DNA of 64,000 nt from positions 1 to 64,000 of the forward strand of contig CAYYJQ010000003.1 of assembly GCA_964472295.1 (NCBI GenBank). Direction: 5' to 3'. Of the stretch, positions 52,057 through 60,595 are shown in pieces. The translations under genes and the position numbers were made by a program. Every line of letters starts with the position of its first letter. The stretch's first letter is position 1. This stretch comes from JAJRZX01 sp964472295. Lineage in GTDB: Bacteria > Desulfobacterota > GWC2-55-46 > JADFVP01. The notes under the pieces were generated by a model. That model did not search any database, had not been told where the DNA came from, and saw only the letters and a list, made by a program, of their open reading frames with translations.

Positions 52057-53661
52057 TTACCTGCCCCACCCGAGCCTGCGCGCCATCTCGAAGTCATACC
52101 GGGCCTTCTCCATATCTCCAAGCGCGCCGTAGGCGCGCGCCCTGTTATAGTGGGCCGCCGCCGAAGTTGGCTCTATATCCATGGCTCTGGTAAAGTCTCC
52201 TATAGCCTCGTTGTAGCGGCCAAGCCTCGCGTATATTACACCCCTGTTAAGATAGGCGTCAAGGTAGCGCGGATTTATGGCAAGGACCCTGCCATACTCC
52301 CTTGCGGCCTCTTCAAGGAGCGAGAGGGACTCAAAGGCCTTTGCCCTGTTGTAGCGCGCTATGACGCCGGCGACCTTGTCCTCGCCGCCGTGGGATTGAA
52401 GATACCCTATCTCGTGAGTCCAGAGGCTTAGCGAGTCTTTCCAGACCGGTATGGCCCGCGTGGTCTTGAGGCCAAAGAGGACGAGGGCCGCCACGAAGAT
52501 GGCAACGCCGATTGGCCTCGCCGCGCCTTTTTTTCTCGTAAAGATGGAGGCCGCTAAGATGAAGAAGCCCATGGTGGGGATGTAGGCGTATCTGTCGGCA
52601 GCGGCCTGGCTCCCCACCTGCACGATGCCTATGACAGGGAAGAGTGTAACGATATAGTAGGACCAGAGCGCGGGGATGGCCCTGTGGCCCTTTATGGCAA
52701 GATAGATGGAGAGGGCTGTTATGATGACAAGAATCAGGAGCGAGGCGAGAAAGAGCGGGTCGCCCACGCCAGGGTTCAGGGGAAGTGGATAGTAGGGCGC
52801 GAGGGTCGCGGGAAAGATAAGTTTATACATATAAAAGACATATCCCCTTATCGCCACCACGAGCCTTGTAGCAAGGGGATAGGAGCGCATGAGCGTCACG
52901 GCGCCGCCGGTCTTCTGCGCCCAGAGGGTAATAATGGCCGAGGCGCCGCTAAGGACAAAAAAGGGAACCTTCTCGATAACGACCGCCCATCCCCGCTCTA
53001 TCCTTTGAAGGGGGTAGTAATCGAGTATGAGAAGGACCACGGGCAGACTTATGGCCATGGGCTTACTCAAGAGGGCGAGGACAAAGAGAATAAGCGTAAG
53101 ACCGTATGCGGGTATGCGCCTGTTTTCTGAATACCTTAGATATGAGAGAATGGAGAGGAGAAAAAACAGGGCCGAGAGCACGTCCTTACGCTCGGCTACC
53201 CAGACGACTGACTCAACGTGCAGGGGATGCGCCGCGAAGACAAGGGCCGCAAAGAGGGGCGCCAGGACCCTGCCTTGGCCCCCGTCCTTTACCATAGGCC
53301 TTGCCCGCAAGAGAAGCGCCCTTGCAAGGAGAAAAACAAGGGCCGAGTTCACTGCGTGAAGCACGATGTTTGTAAGGTGGTGGCCCCATGGACTCAGGCC
53401 AAAGAGGGCATAGTCCAGCGTATGGGAGAGGAGTGTCAGGGGGTGATAGTTCGAGGCAACAACAGCGGTAAAGACCCAGCGGATGTCAAGAGAACGGATA
53501 TGGGGGTTCTGGTAGACATAGAGGGGGTCGTCCCAGTTGACAAAGCCCGCCCAGAGGGCCGGGAGAAAGAGAAAAAAGGCTAAAATAGCGGGGAGAAGGG
53601 CGGGGAGCATCTCCTGCCAGGCAAGGTCCCTCTCTTTTCTCGGTTTTTCAGGCAAGAGCAA
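52057..53661 (-). CDS. TMTC-like membrane protein with C-terminal TPR (paralog 2)
   Basis: A 534-residue paralog of the preceding gene. Over the first roughly 80 residues after FVNWDD the two differ at fewer than about ten positions, and the DNA is nearly as similar; the TPR ends differ and this one has about three. It is coupled to paralog 1. No ribosome site stands out at the start. Confidence 0.82.
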   Translation of the reverse strand: MLLPEKPRKERDLAWQEMLPALLPAILAFFLFLPALWAGFVNWDDPLYVYQNPHIRSLDIRWVFTAVVASNYHPLTLLSHTLDYALFGLSPWGHHLTNIVLHAVNSALVFLLARALLLRARPMVKDGGQGRVLAPLFAALVFAAHPLHVESVVWVAERKDVLSALFFLLSILSYLRYSENRRIPAYGLTLILFVLALLSKPMAISLPVVLLILDYYPLQRIERGWAVVIEKVPFFVLSGASAIITLWAQKTGGAVTLMRSYPLATRLVVAIRGYVFYMYKLIFPATLAPYYPLPLNPGVGDPLFLASLLILVIITALSIYLAIKGHRAIPALWSYYIVTLFPVIGIVQVGSQAAADRYAYIPTMGFFILAASIFTRKKGAARPIGVAIFVAALVLFGLKTTRAIPVWKDSLSLWTHEIGYLQSHGGEDKVAGVIARYNRAKAFESLSLLEEAAREYGRVLAINPRYLDAYLNRGVIYARLGRYNEAIGDFTRAMDIEPTSAAAHYNRARAYGALGDMEKARYDFEMARRLGWGR

Positions 53662-53677
53662 CTCCTCTTTTCATCCA

Positions 53678-53830
53678 GGGAACCTCTGAATAATTCGTCC
53701 CTGAATTATTCAGAGAGGTCAAAGAAAAAGCGTGGTTTTTCTTTTTTTCACATTTTAGGCAACTTACAGTTGTCGAAAATGGCGACGCATCCATGCGTTG
53801 CTGGAAAGCCTGAATTAATCAGACTTTCCC
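53678..53830 (+). repeat. Complete MITE-like element, 153 bp (copy F)
   Basis: It starts GGGAACCTCTGAATAATTCG and ends with AATTAATCAGACTTTCCC. The two ends are imperfect inverted repeats (16 of 19 positions by eye). It has no coding capacity. It is the same length as copy H at 58322-58474 and lies between TMTC paralogs 2 and 3. Confidence 0.8.
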
Positions 53831-53836
53831 TAATTC

Positions 53837-55540
53837 TCAGGGCCTGAAAAATCTCCCTGCCATCTCACGGTACTTCTTCTCAAGGTCCTTTTCGCCGAGC
53901 CTGCCGTAAAGGCGCGCGAGGATTAGATAGGCCTCGCCAAGGTCTGGCTGAAGCGCGAGGGCCTTTTTCATGTCCCGCACCGCAAGGCGCAACTGCCCGG
54001 TCCTCTCATAGAGGAGACCCCTCTCGTAGTAGACCCTCGTGTACGTAGAGTCTATCTTGAGCAGTTCTGTAAGGTCCTCTATGGCGCCCTCAAGGTTACC
54101 CTGCTGGGCCCTCACCTTGGCCCTGTTGTAGTAGGGGAAGGACTTTCCCTCCTCAAGCCTTATGGCCTCGGTAAAATCAAGTTCCGCGAGCCTGAAGGCC
54201 CGGGCCTTTGCGTAGGCCACTCCCCGCTTGTGATAGGCTATGGGCACGCCTTGGGGGTATTTTTTTATTATGTATGACCAGAAGGTAAGGGGGTCTCTCC
54301 AGACCCGCTCCTGCGCTACTGTCATGGATGAGAAGGCTATAAGGACCACACCCGTAAGGGCGAAGACAACGTATCTTGCCGCGGTGCCGAATCTATTCTT
54401 CCAGAAAGAGGCGCAGAAGAGCCCCGCGAGGATGAGAAAGCCCATGGTCGTGGTATATGTGTAGCGGTCCGCCGCGGCCTGCCCGCCTACTTTTATGAAC
54501 CCTATGACAGGGAGGAGGGTGACTACGTAGTAGAGCCATACAGCAAGGTATATGCCCTTACCGCGCCGGGCCTTTATAAGGGTAAAGGCCGTTATGATGA
54601 TGAGCACGGCAAGAGAGAGGAGCGTAGGCAGGGCAAGGAGCCCCCTCACTGGCGGAAGGGGATAGATGGGCGAGAGACTTGTTGGAATGAAGAGTTTATA
54701 TAGATAAAAGACATAGGCCCTTATGGGTATGATGATACGGTCCGCGTTGGTATAGAGCTCCGCGCCCTGTATGGCGCCGCCGCTCTTCTGCGTCAAGAGC
54801 GCTACCGCGGCGAAGGCAAGGGATAGGGCGAAGAAGGGAATTTTCTCCATGACAAGGCGCGGCCAGCCCGGGGCAGTCCTCTTAAGCGGATAGTAATCGA
54901 GTATGAGGAGGACCACTGGAAGGGTCACGGCCATGGGTTTACTGAGGAGCGAGAGCATGAACATGAGAAGCGCGAGGCCGTAGAAGAGCGGGGCGCGCGT
55001 CTTTTCCACGTATCGGAGGTAGAAGATAAGCGTAAGGAGGAAGAAGAACGTCGACAATACGTCCTTGCGCTCTGATACCCATGCCACGGACTCAACGTGC
55101 AGGGGGTGCACGGCGAAGATGAGCGCCGCCACAAGGGCCGCTGTAAGGACCTCCCTTCCCGGGAGCGCGGTCCGCGAGGCCCTGATGAGCCGCGCCGCGA
55201 GAAGGAGAAAGAGGGCCGTGTCCAGTGCGTGCCAGAGGGCGTTCCCAATGTGATACCCCGTGGCGCTGAGGCCGAAGAGGGCATAGTCCAGGGCCAGGCT
55301 TATCATGGTCAGGGGGTGGTAGTTGGCCGAAACTGTCGAGGTAAAGGCCCACCTCAAGAACTCCGCGCCAAGGGAGTGGATATTGGGGTTACGCACCACG
55401 TAGTTGGTATCGTCCCAGGTGACAAAGCCATTGCCAAAAGATGGGATGTATACGATAAAGGCCGCAAGACCTGCGAGGACGGAGAGCAGAAGCAGTGCTC
55501 TGGCGAGGTTATCCTGACCTGACTTAAAATTATCCTTCAC
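53837..55540 (-). CDS. TMTC-like membrane protein with C-terminal TPR (paralog 3)
   Basis: A 567-residue relative of the two preceding genes, more diverged (FVTWDDTNYVVRNPNIHSLG, NYHPLTMISLALDYALFG). About 10 helices, then three to four TPRs (about 425-550). It is upstream of the other two on the same strand, and a MITE-like element now separates them. Confidence 0.82.
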   Translation of the reverse strand: MKDNFKSGQDNLARALLLLSVLAGLAAFIVYIPSFGNGFVTWDDTNYVVRNPNIHSLGAEFLRWAFTSTVSANYHPLTMISLALDYALFGLSATGYHIGNALWHALDTALFLLLAARLIRASRTALPGREVLTAALVAALIFAVHPLHVESVAWVSERKDVLSTFFFLLTLIFYLRYVEKTRAPLFYGLALLMFMLSLLSKPMAVTLPVVLLILDYYPLKRTAPGWPRLVMEKIPFFALSLAFAAVALLTQKSGGAIQGAELYTNADRIIIPIRAYVFYLYKLFIPTSLSPIYPLPPVRGLLALPTLLSLAVLIIITAFTLIKARRGKGIYLAVWLYYVVTLLPVIGFIKVGGQAAADRYTYTTTMGFLILAGLFCASFWKNRFGTAARYVVFALTGVVLIAFSSMTVAQERVWRDPLTFWSYIIKKYPQGVPIAYHKRGVAYAKARAFRLAELDFTEAIRLEEGKSFPYYNRAKVRAQQGNLEGAIEDLTELLKIDSTYTRVYYERGLLYERTGQLRLAVRDMKKALALQPDLGEAYLILARLYGRLGEKDLEKKYREMAGRFFRP

Positions 55541-55551
55541 GCGTCCTCTTT

Positions 55552-55676
55552 ATTGGTTTTCTTTGACTTAGTTTCTTTTTGTCCAGCAGGCCGCGTCCAT
55601 CGCCGTTGCGGCATCAAAGGGGCCGCAGGACAGGGCAATACAATCAAAAAACTTTCTTTTTGCTAAAAGAAAGCGG
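55552..55676. repeat. Dispersed hairpin repeats, diverged
   Basis: A GGTTTTCTTTGACTTAGTTT unit at 55555 and an arm pair ACTTTCTTTTT/AAAAGAAAG at 55648-55672, between paralog 3 and the DsrE gene. Confidence 0.6.
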
Positions 55677-55736
55677 GTAAAATTTCTTTCCATCTTTTGA
55701 GGGCAAAACCTTGCCCTTTCTTTCTTCTCTCTCTTC

Positions 55737-56087
55737 TTAAAAGACCATAACCTGTCCGCCCTCTGCCACCCAGTTTGCAAGGTCCATGGTCTTTCCCACG
55801 GCGGCCCCCTCTATGAAGTCCTCCTGAGTCAGTCCCCGGGCCCGGGTGCAGGTAATGCAGGAGCGCACCTCCACGCCTCTCCCGATAAGGTCGAGGAGCA
55901 TTTCGGCCACATTATAAAAACCCTTTGGCGGGGCCTGTCCATTCTTTGCCGCTGTAACGCTGTCGGCATAAAGGAATATTCTTACCTTTGAACCTGCGCT
56001 GAGGAGCGCCCGCGACAGCCTCAGGGCGTTCCATACCTTTTCGCTACCATAGGGCGCTTCCTGAAGAACTATTGTAACGGGTATCAT
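55737..56087 (-). CDS. DsrE/DsrF-like sulfur-relay family protein
   Basis: A 116-residue DsrE-fold protein: VTIVLQEAPYGSEKVWNALRL, a FLYADSV strand, and SCITCTRARG, where the family has its conserved cysteine; a C-terminal WVAEGGQVMVF follows. ATG at 56087 has AAGGAGG 7 bases upstream; upstream codons are not needed. Homologues carry persulfide sulfur. No dsr or tus genes are nearby. Confidence 0.88.
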   Translation of the reverse strand: MIPVTIVLQEAPYGSEKVWNALRLSRALLSAGSKVRIFLYADSVTAAKNGQAPPKGFYNVAEMLLDLIGRGVEVRSCITCTRARGLTQEDFIEGAAVGKTMDLANWVAEGGQVMVF

Positions 56088-56240
56088 GGCATTCCTCCTT
56101 TGGGATTGAGAGTCCGGCTCAAGCAAAAGGCGCCCTCTGCCGTTAATAATAGTGAGGGCAAGGGTCTTTGGGCGTCATATTATACCGTTAAAAGAGGGGC
56201 TCACAAAACTTTTTTGTGGGATTGGCAAAATAGACGAGTC

Positions 56241-56269
56241 TTTACATGGCACTATCTAATTGTTAGAAT
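56241..56269 (+). promoter_or_regulatory. Sigma-70-like promoter giving a leaderless queF transcript
   Basis: TTTACA (56241-56246), 17 bases, TAGAAT (56264-56269), then 7 bases to the ATG at 56277. No ribosome site is present. Confidence 0.6.
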
Positions 56270-56276
56270 CTTTGCC

Positions 56277-56648
56277 ATGGAAGAAAAATGCAGGTATGGA
56301 GAAAAGGAAATAGCAGGGGCGCGGCTCGAGGCCTGGCCCAACCCCGAGTTAGAGAGGGAGTACAGGGTGGATATAAGTTACCCTGAGTTTACGTGCCTAT
56401 GCCCGAGGTCAGGGTACCCGGACTTTGCCACCATCAGGGTGGAGTATGTTCCAGATAAACTCCTCGTGGAACTTCGCTCCTTCAAACTTTACCTAAACTC
56501 GTACCGTAACGCGCATATCTCCCACGAGGAGGTTACTAACCGGATATTCACGGACTTGAAGGAACTCCTGAAACCCCGGGGCCTCGAGGTCACGGGAGAC
56601 TTCAATGTTCGCGGCAACGTTAAGACTGTCATAAGGGTAAAGTTATAA
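56277..56648 (+). CDS. queF: NADPH-dependent preQ0 reductase QueF (unimodular)
   Basis: Reduces preQ0 to preQ1 in queuosine synthesis. The 123-residue protein has the catalytic cysteine C42 in LCPRSGYPDF with its partner Asp, and the family motif VELRSFKLYLNSYRN. ATG at 56277 was chosen because it matches the family length; in-frame codons back to 56100 would add an unrelated leader. No preQ1 riboswitch is seen. Confidence 0.94.
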   Translation: MEEKCRYGEKEIAGARLEAWPNPELEREYRVDISYPEFTCLCPRSGYPDFATIRVEYVPDKLLVELRSFKLYLNSYRNAHISHEEVTNRIFTDLKELLKPRGLEVTGDFNVRGNVKTVIRVKL

Positions 56649-56756
56649 GGCATTAGCGCCTGCCACGCGCCATCCCGGCCACGGCAAAACCACCCGTCCG
56701 GGTCCTCATCACAGAAAATCCAACATCGAAGCACTCCCGGGTATTGGAAGATACCT

Positions 56757-57728
56757 GTGATAAAACGCGTAAAGACAACGGACCTCACCACGGGCATGTA
56801 TGTAATCCTTCCGCGCCTCTGGCTCAGGGAGCTCTTTCCCGAGAACCATTTTCTCATTCGCGGTGAGGACGATATACAGCGCATAGAGTCCCTTGAGATC
56901 AGGGTGGTGAGCATTGACACGAGCAAGGGGCTTGACCTTCCGGCGGGGGACCGTCCCCTTGAACCACCCGGTGAAGCACTGGAGACCGCGAAGAATATTT
57001 CAGGGCGCATAAGGGGGCTTGTGGAGGACCGGAATCTTCCACCACAAAAAAAGGCCCGCCTGGTCTATGGCGAGTCCATGGCCCTCATGAAGAGCCTCTT
57101 CGACAGCCCCACGCCAGAGTGTATCCGCGCCACGAAAGAGGGCGTCTTCCACGTGGTGGACCTTATCCTCTCTGATGCCGCCGTGACAGCTCAGATGCTC
57201 GGCATACTCTCCCACGACTACTACACCTATACCCATTCCGTGAACGTGGGCGTGCTATCCGTTAGCCTTGCCAGGGTCCTTTACCGGCAGACCTCGCTGG
57301 AGACACTTCACGAGCTTGGCGCCGGGTTTTTTTTTCATGACCTTGGCAAGGTGCGCGTTCCGGGCAAGATAATAAACAAACCGGGAAGGCTCAATGAGGC
57401 CGAGATGGGAGAGATGCGCACCCACCCTTACAAGGGATACGAGATACTTGATGAGGCGGGGTTTCTTACGAAGGAGGCTGAACTAATAGTGCTTCAGCAC
57501 CATGAGCGGAGCGACGGCACGGGGTATCCGCAAGGGCTCAAGGGCCGCGAGATACACGAGTACGGGCGCATATGCAGTCTGGCCGATGTCTTTGACGCCC
57601 TTACTTCAAGGCGTTCATATCACAGGGAGAGGAGTCCCTTTGATGCCCTTGAGTTAATGAGAGAGAAGATGCTCGGTCACTTTGAGAGGGAACTCTTTGA
57701 GAGGTTTGTCCTGCTCTTTGGCCCCTAA
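56757..57728 (+). CDS. HD-GYP domain protein (probable c-di-GMP phosphodiesterase)
   Basis: A 323-residue protein. Residues 1 to about 65 match the DUF3391 domain often found before HD-GYP; the HD-GYP core follows with FFHDLGKVRVP, HPYKGYEIL, HHERSDGTGYP and LADVFDALTSRRSY. All metal-binding residues appear present, so hydrolysis of cyclic di-GMP is likely. The start is GTG. It could act with the PilZ protein at 24.0 kb. Confidence 0.92.
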   Translation: MIKRVKTTDLTTGMYVILPRLWLRELFPENHFLIRGEDDIQRIESLEIRVVSIDTSKGLDLPAGDRPLEPPGEALETAKNISGRIRGLVEDRNLPPQKKARLVYGESMALMKSLFDSPTPECIRATKEGVFHVVDLILSDAAVTAQMLGILSHDYYTYTHSVNVGVLSVSLARVLYRQTSLETLHELGAGFFFHDLGKVRVPGKIINKPGRLNEAEMGEMRTHPYKGYEILDEAGFLTKEAELIVLQHHERSDGTGYPQGLKGREIHEYGRICSLADVFDALTSRRSYHRERSPFDALELMREKMLGHFERELFERFVLLFGP

Positions 57729-57768
57729 TATGAGTACAAAATTGGTTTTTCCCTGCGCCGTTTCTTTC

Positions 57769-58085
57769 TGGTGGGCAGTGCCCACCCTACAAATTCTGGA
57801 ATATACCGCTTTGCGCTTGATAGACAAGACGGTATCTACAAGTTTTATTGGTTTTCTTTGACGTAGTGTGTCTGAGTCAGATGCCGACTCTCGGCGTGAG
57901 GGCATATCAAAACACGGTTTCATCCCACGCCATCAAAAAACTTTCTTTTTTCCAAAAGAAAGTGGAAGGTTTTCTTTGTCGCGCTTTCTTACTGGTAAAG
58001 TGTGTCTATCATGCACCATGCCTCAAAAATCCAGAGGGACATCGCCCCCCAATCAAAGACCTTTCTTTTTTCCAAAAGAAAGGTC
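57769..58085. repeat. Cluster of dispersed hairpin repeats
   Basis: One GGTGGGC-type and three CTTTCTTTT/AAAAGAAAG-type units are spread over about 300 bases after the HD-GYP gene. Confidence 0.7.
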
Positions 58086-58166
58086 TTCAACATGCGGGCA
58101 AAGCCCGCTTCTTTTCTTATCCCTTTTTACGTTGGCCCCTGCCCGCCAGCCCCCTAAACTTCTCTT

Positions 58167-58207
58167 GGGAACCTCTGAATAATTCGTCCCTGAATTATTC
58201 AGAGACG
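58167..58207 (+). repeat. Left end of a MITE-like element (copy G) at an assembly gap
   Basis: Identical to the first 41 bases of copy H. It is probably the same copy seen twice, because the 55 bases before the N run equal the 55 bases after it. Confidence 0.7.
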
Positions 58208-58307
58208 NNNNNNNNNNNNNNNNNNNNNNNNNNNNNNNNNNNNNNNNNNNNNNNNNNNNNNNNNNNNNNNNNNNNNNNNNNNNNNNNNNNNNNNNNNNNN
58301 NNNNNNN
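58208..58307. other. Assembly gap of exactly 100 N
   Basis: The 55 bases ending at 58207 are repeated exactly from 58308. That is the signature of two contigs that overlap by one k-mer and were scaffolded instead of merged, so the real gap may be absent. Confidence 0.9.
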
Positions 58308-58321
58308 CCTAAACTTCTCTT

Positions 58322-58474
58322 GGGAACCTCTGAATAATTCGTCCCTGAATTATTCAGAGACGAAAAAGAAAAAACGTGGTTTTTCTTTTTCTCACATTTT
58401 CAACAACTTGAAGTTGTCGAAAATGGAGACGCATCCATGCGCCGCTGGAAAGTCTGAATTAATCAGACTTGCCC
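58322..58474 (+). repeat. Complete MITE-like element, 153 bp (copy H)
   Basis: The same termini and length as copy F. The interior keeps AACTTGAAGTTGTCGAAAAT and GACGCATCCATGCG. It lies just after the hflC stop codon. Confidence 0.8.
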
Positions 58475-58502
58475 TTGTTCTTTTTTTCCCTATCCGTCTT
58501 TC

Positions 58503-59360
58503 CTACTTGCTCTTCTTCAGGTATCTGAAGAACTCGCTCTTTGGCGTGATTATGAGGGTATCTCCCTCTCCAAGTGTCTTTTTATAGGCCTCCATTGTCT
58601 TCAGGAAATAGAAGAAGGCAGGGTCTTGTTTGTAGGCCTGGGCGTAGAGTTTCGTTGCAACGGCATCTCCCTCGCCGCGGAAGACCTGGGCCTTGCGCTG
58701 TGCCTCGGAGAGTATCACGGTGCGTTCCTTATCGGCTATGGCGCGTATGGCGAGTGCGCGTTCCTCTCCCTCGGAGCGGTATCTCTTGGCCTCGCGCTGG
58801 CGCTCGGCCCTCATGCGCTCGAATACGGCCCGTTCGTTCTCTGGCGGAAGGTCGGCGCGTTTTATGCGCACGTCGCGCACCTCGATACCAAAGGCCAGGG
58901 AGGCCTTGTTGGTCTTCTCGGTAACTACCTTCATGAGCGAAGAGCGTGTTTTTGAGACTATATCCACAAGGTTGTGTTTTCCAAGTTCCTCGCGGAGGTT
59001 TGAAAATATTATGTCGTCAAGGCGCGACTGGGCTCCTGTCTCGTTGCGCACGCTCTTGTAGTACCTGAGGGGGTCTATAATGCGCCACTTGGCGTAGTTG
59101 TCCACAACAAGGTTCTTCTTGTCACGCGTGATAATGGCCGACGGCGTTGCGTCGTAGATAAGAAGCCGTTTATCAAAGTAGACGACCTTCTGCGTAAATG
59201 GGGTCTTCATGTAGAGGCCGGGCTCGGTTATGGCACGCACGGGTTTACCGAGCTGAATGATTATGGCGGACTCTGTCTGGTCGACCTTGTAAAAGGCCTG
59301 CGTGCCGAGGATGACGACGCCTACTACGATGAGCGCTATGAGATTCAGGCCCTTTTTCAT
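58503..59360 (-). CDS. hflC: HflC, membrane protease modulator
   Basis: A 285-residue SPFH/band-7 protein with one N-terminal membrane helix and a periplasmic coiled coil (about 170-240). IQLGKPVRAITEPGLYMKTPF, SNLREELGKH and ERMRAERQREAKRYRSEGEE are HflC signatures. With HflK it forms a cage around FtsH in homologues. Its start overlaps the hflK stop (ATGA). Confidence 0.94.
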   Translation of the reverse strand: MKKGLNLIALIVVGVVILGTQAFYKVDQTESAIIIQLGKPVRAITEPGLYMKTPFTQKVVYFDKRLLIYDATPSAIITRDKKNLVVDNYAKWRIIDPLRYYKSVRNETGAQSRLDDIIFSNLREELGKHNLVDIVSKTRSSLMKVVTEKTNKASLAFGIEVRDVRIKRADLPPENERAVFERMRAERQREAKRYRSEGEERALAIRAIADKERTVILSEAQRKAQVFRGEGDAVATKLYAQAYKQDPAFFYFLKTMEAYKKTLGEGDTLIITPKSEFFRYLKKSK

Positions 59361-60472
59361 CTCTTCCTGCCTCCCCTCTTCTCACCACCGCTTCTCCCGA
59401 GCGGGAGGTATGGGAGGAGGTTCTTCTGGAGTTCCTCGTCCACTATGAACTTGTCCATGTCTCCAAGTATCTCTTCCATGGTGTCTATATAGATGCGTTT
59501 TTGCGTAATGTCTCGGGCCTTGCGGTACTCTTTCAGGACCTGGAGAAAGTGGCTCACATCGCCTTTCGCCTTGTTTATATTGGCCTCCCTGTAGGCCATT
59601 GCCGCGTTTATTATCTTCTCGGCATTGCCCTTGGCCTTGGGGATGATGTCATTACGGTAGCCCTCGGCCTGCTCCACGGCCTTTTCGCGATCTTCGCGGG
59701 CGCTGGCCACGTCCTTGAAGGCGGCCACCACCTGACGGGGCGGCAGGACGTCCTGGAGCTGAACAGCGACGATGCTTATGCCTGTATCGTATTTATCGAG
59801 GATACCCTGAAGGAGCCTTCGCGTCTCCTGCTGGACCTCGAGCCTGCCCTGTGTGAGGATGTCTCCTATCTTCGTCTTGCCAACGACCTCGCGCATGGCG
59901 GCCTCTGCGGCGTCGCGTATTGTCTTTCTCTGACCCCGCACATTGAAGAGAAAGGCCACGGGGTCCTTTATCTTGAACTGCACGATGAACTCCACGGCCA
60001 CGATGTTCTCGTCGCCAGTGAGCATGAGGGCCTCCTGGTCAATGGAGGTGTACCTTGCCGGTGGGCCGGGGTCAACGGTCTTGAAGCCCACCTCTATCCT
60101 GTGGACCTTGGTGACCTGTGGCTTAAGGACGTTCTCAATGGCAGGTATCTTGAAGTGCGGGCCCGGCGAGGTGGTGCGCACCACCTTGCCGAACCTCCTT
60201 ATAACGCCTATCTCCTCGGGGGCAACGGTGTAAAAGGAGTTAAGGGCTATAAAGACAATGGCGATTATGATTATGACAATGCCAAGGGCAGGGACCCTCT
60301 TCTTGAAGTCCTTGAAGAAGTCCCCTGATTTTCTCAGCATTGCCTCGAGGTCCGGCGGCCTCTGGCCGCGCCTTCTGCCGCCGCCTCTTCCGCCGCCGCC
60401 ACCCCCGCCGTTGTTATTACCTATCCACGGGCCTCTCGGTCCGTTCTCGTCTCTCCTATCGTTGTCTTCCAT
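59357..60472 (-). CDS. hflK: HflK, membrane protease modulator
   Basis: A 371-residue partner of HflC. A glycine- and arginine-rich cytoplasmic tail (about 15-45) precedes the membrane helix (about 63-83); the SPFH domain follows with EEIGVIRRFGKVV and a long helix (DREKAVEQAEGYRNDI). No ribosome site stands before the ATG, and a -10-like TAGCGT lies 6 bases upstream. Confidence 0.94.
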   Translation of the reverse strand: MEDNDRRDENGPRGPWIGNNNGGGGGGGRGGGRRRGQRPPDLEAMLRKSGDFFKDFKKRVPALGIVIIIIAIVFIALNSFYTVAPEEIGVIRRFGKVVRTTSPGPHFKIPAIENVLKPQVTKVHRIEVGFKTVDPGPPARYTSIDQEALMLTGDENIVAVEFIVQFKIKDPVAFLFNVRGQRKTIRDAAEAAMREVVGKTKIGDILTQGRLEVQQETRRLLQGILDKYDTGISIVAVQLQDVLPPRQVVAAFKDVASAREDREKAVEQAEGYRNDIIPKAKGNAEKIINAAMAYREANINKAKGDVSHFLQVLKEYRKARDITQKRIYIDTMEEILGDMDKFIVDEELQKNLLPYLPLGRSGGEKRGGRKR

Positions 60473-60478
60473 ATCTAT

Positions 60479-60507
60479 ACGCTACACGCTTTACCACATT
60501 AAGTCAA
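60479..60507 (-). promoter_or_regulatory. Possible promoter giving a leaderless hflK transcript
   Basis: On the minus strand, TTGACT (60502-60507), 17 bases, TAGCGT (60479-60484, weak), then 6 bases to the ATG at 60472. Confidence 0.4.
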
Positions 60508-60595
60508 AGCGTAAAAAAAGCCCTCTCTTTTCACGGCCTGCCGCTCCAACATTATTGAAGGTGCGCCCTTGACACCGGAGATGGATTACAGGGGT

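Larger units (their letters stand above)
57729..58502. other. Repeat-rich intergenic region with an assembly gap
   Basis: No gene is supported in these 774 bases. They hold a GGTGGGCAGTGCCCACC hairpin at about 57772, hairpin-family units at 57848, 57938-57963 and 58062-58085, MITE copies G and H, and an N run. Frames crossing the N run are artefacts. Confidence 0.8.

Noticed and set aside
53678..53830. Promoter or small RNA gene between TMTC paralogs
   Set aside because: The same 153-bp sequence with the same ends occurs at 58322 and in decayed form elsewhere, so a mobile repeat explains it better.
56100..56276. preQ1 riboswitch upstream of queF
   Set aside because: I could not find the aptamer core, and a good promoter lies so close to the ATG that the transcript would have no leader.
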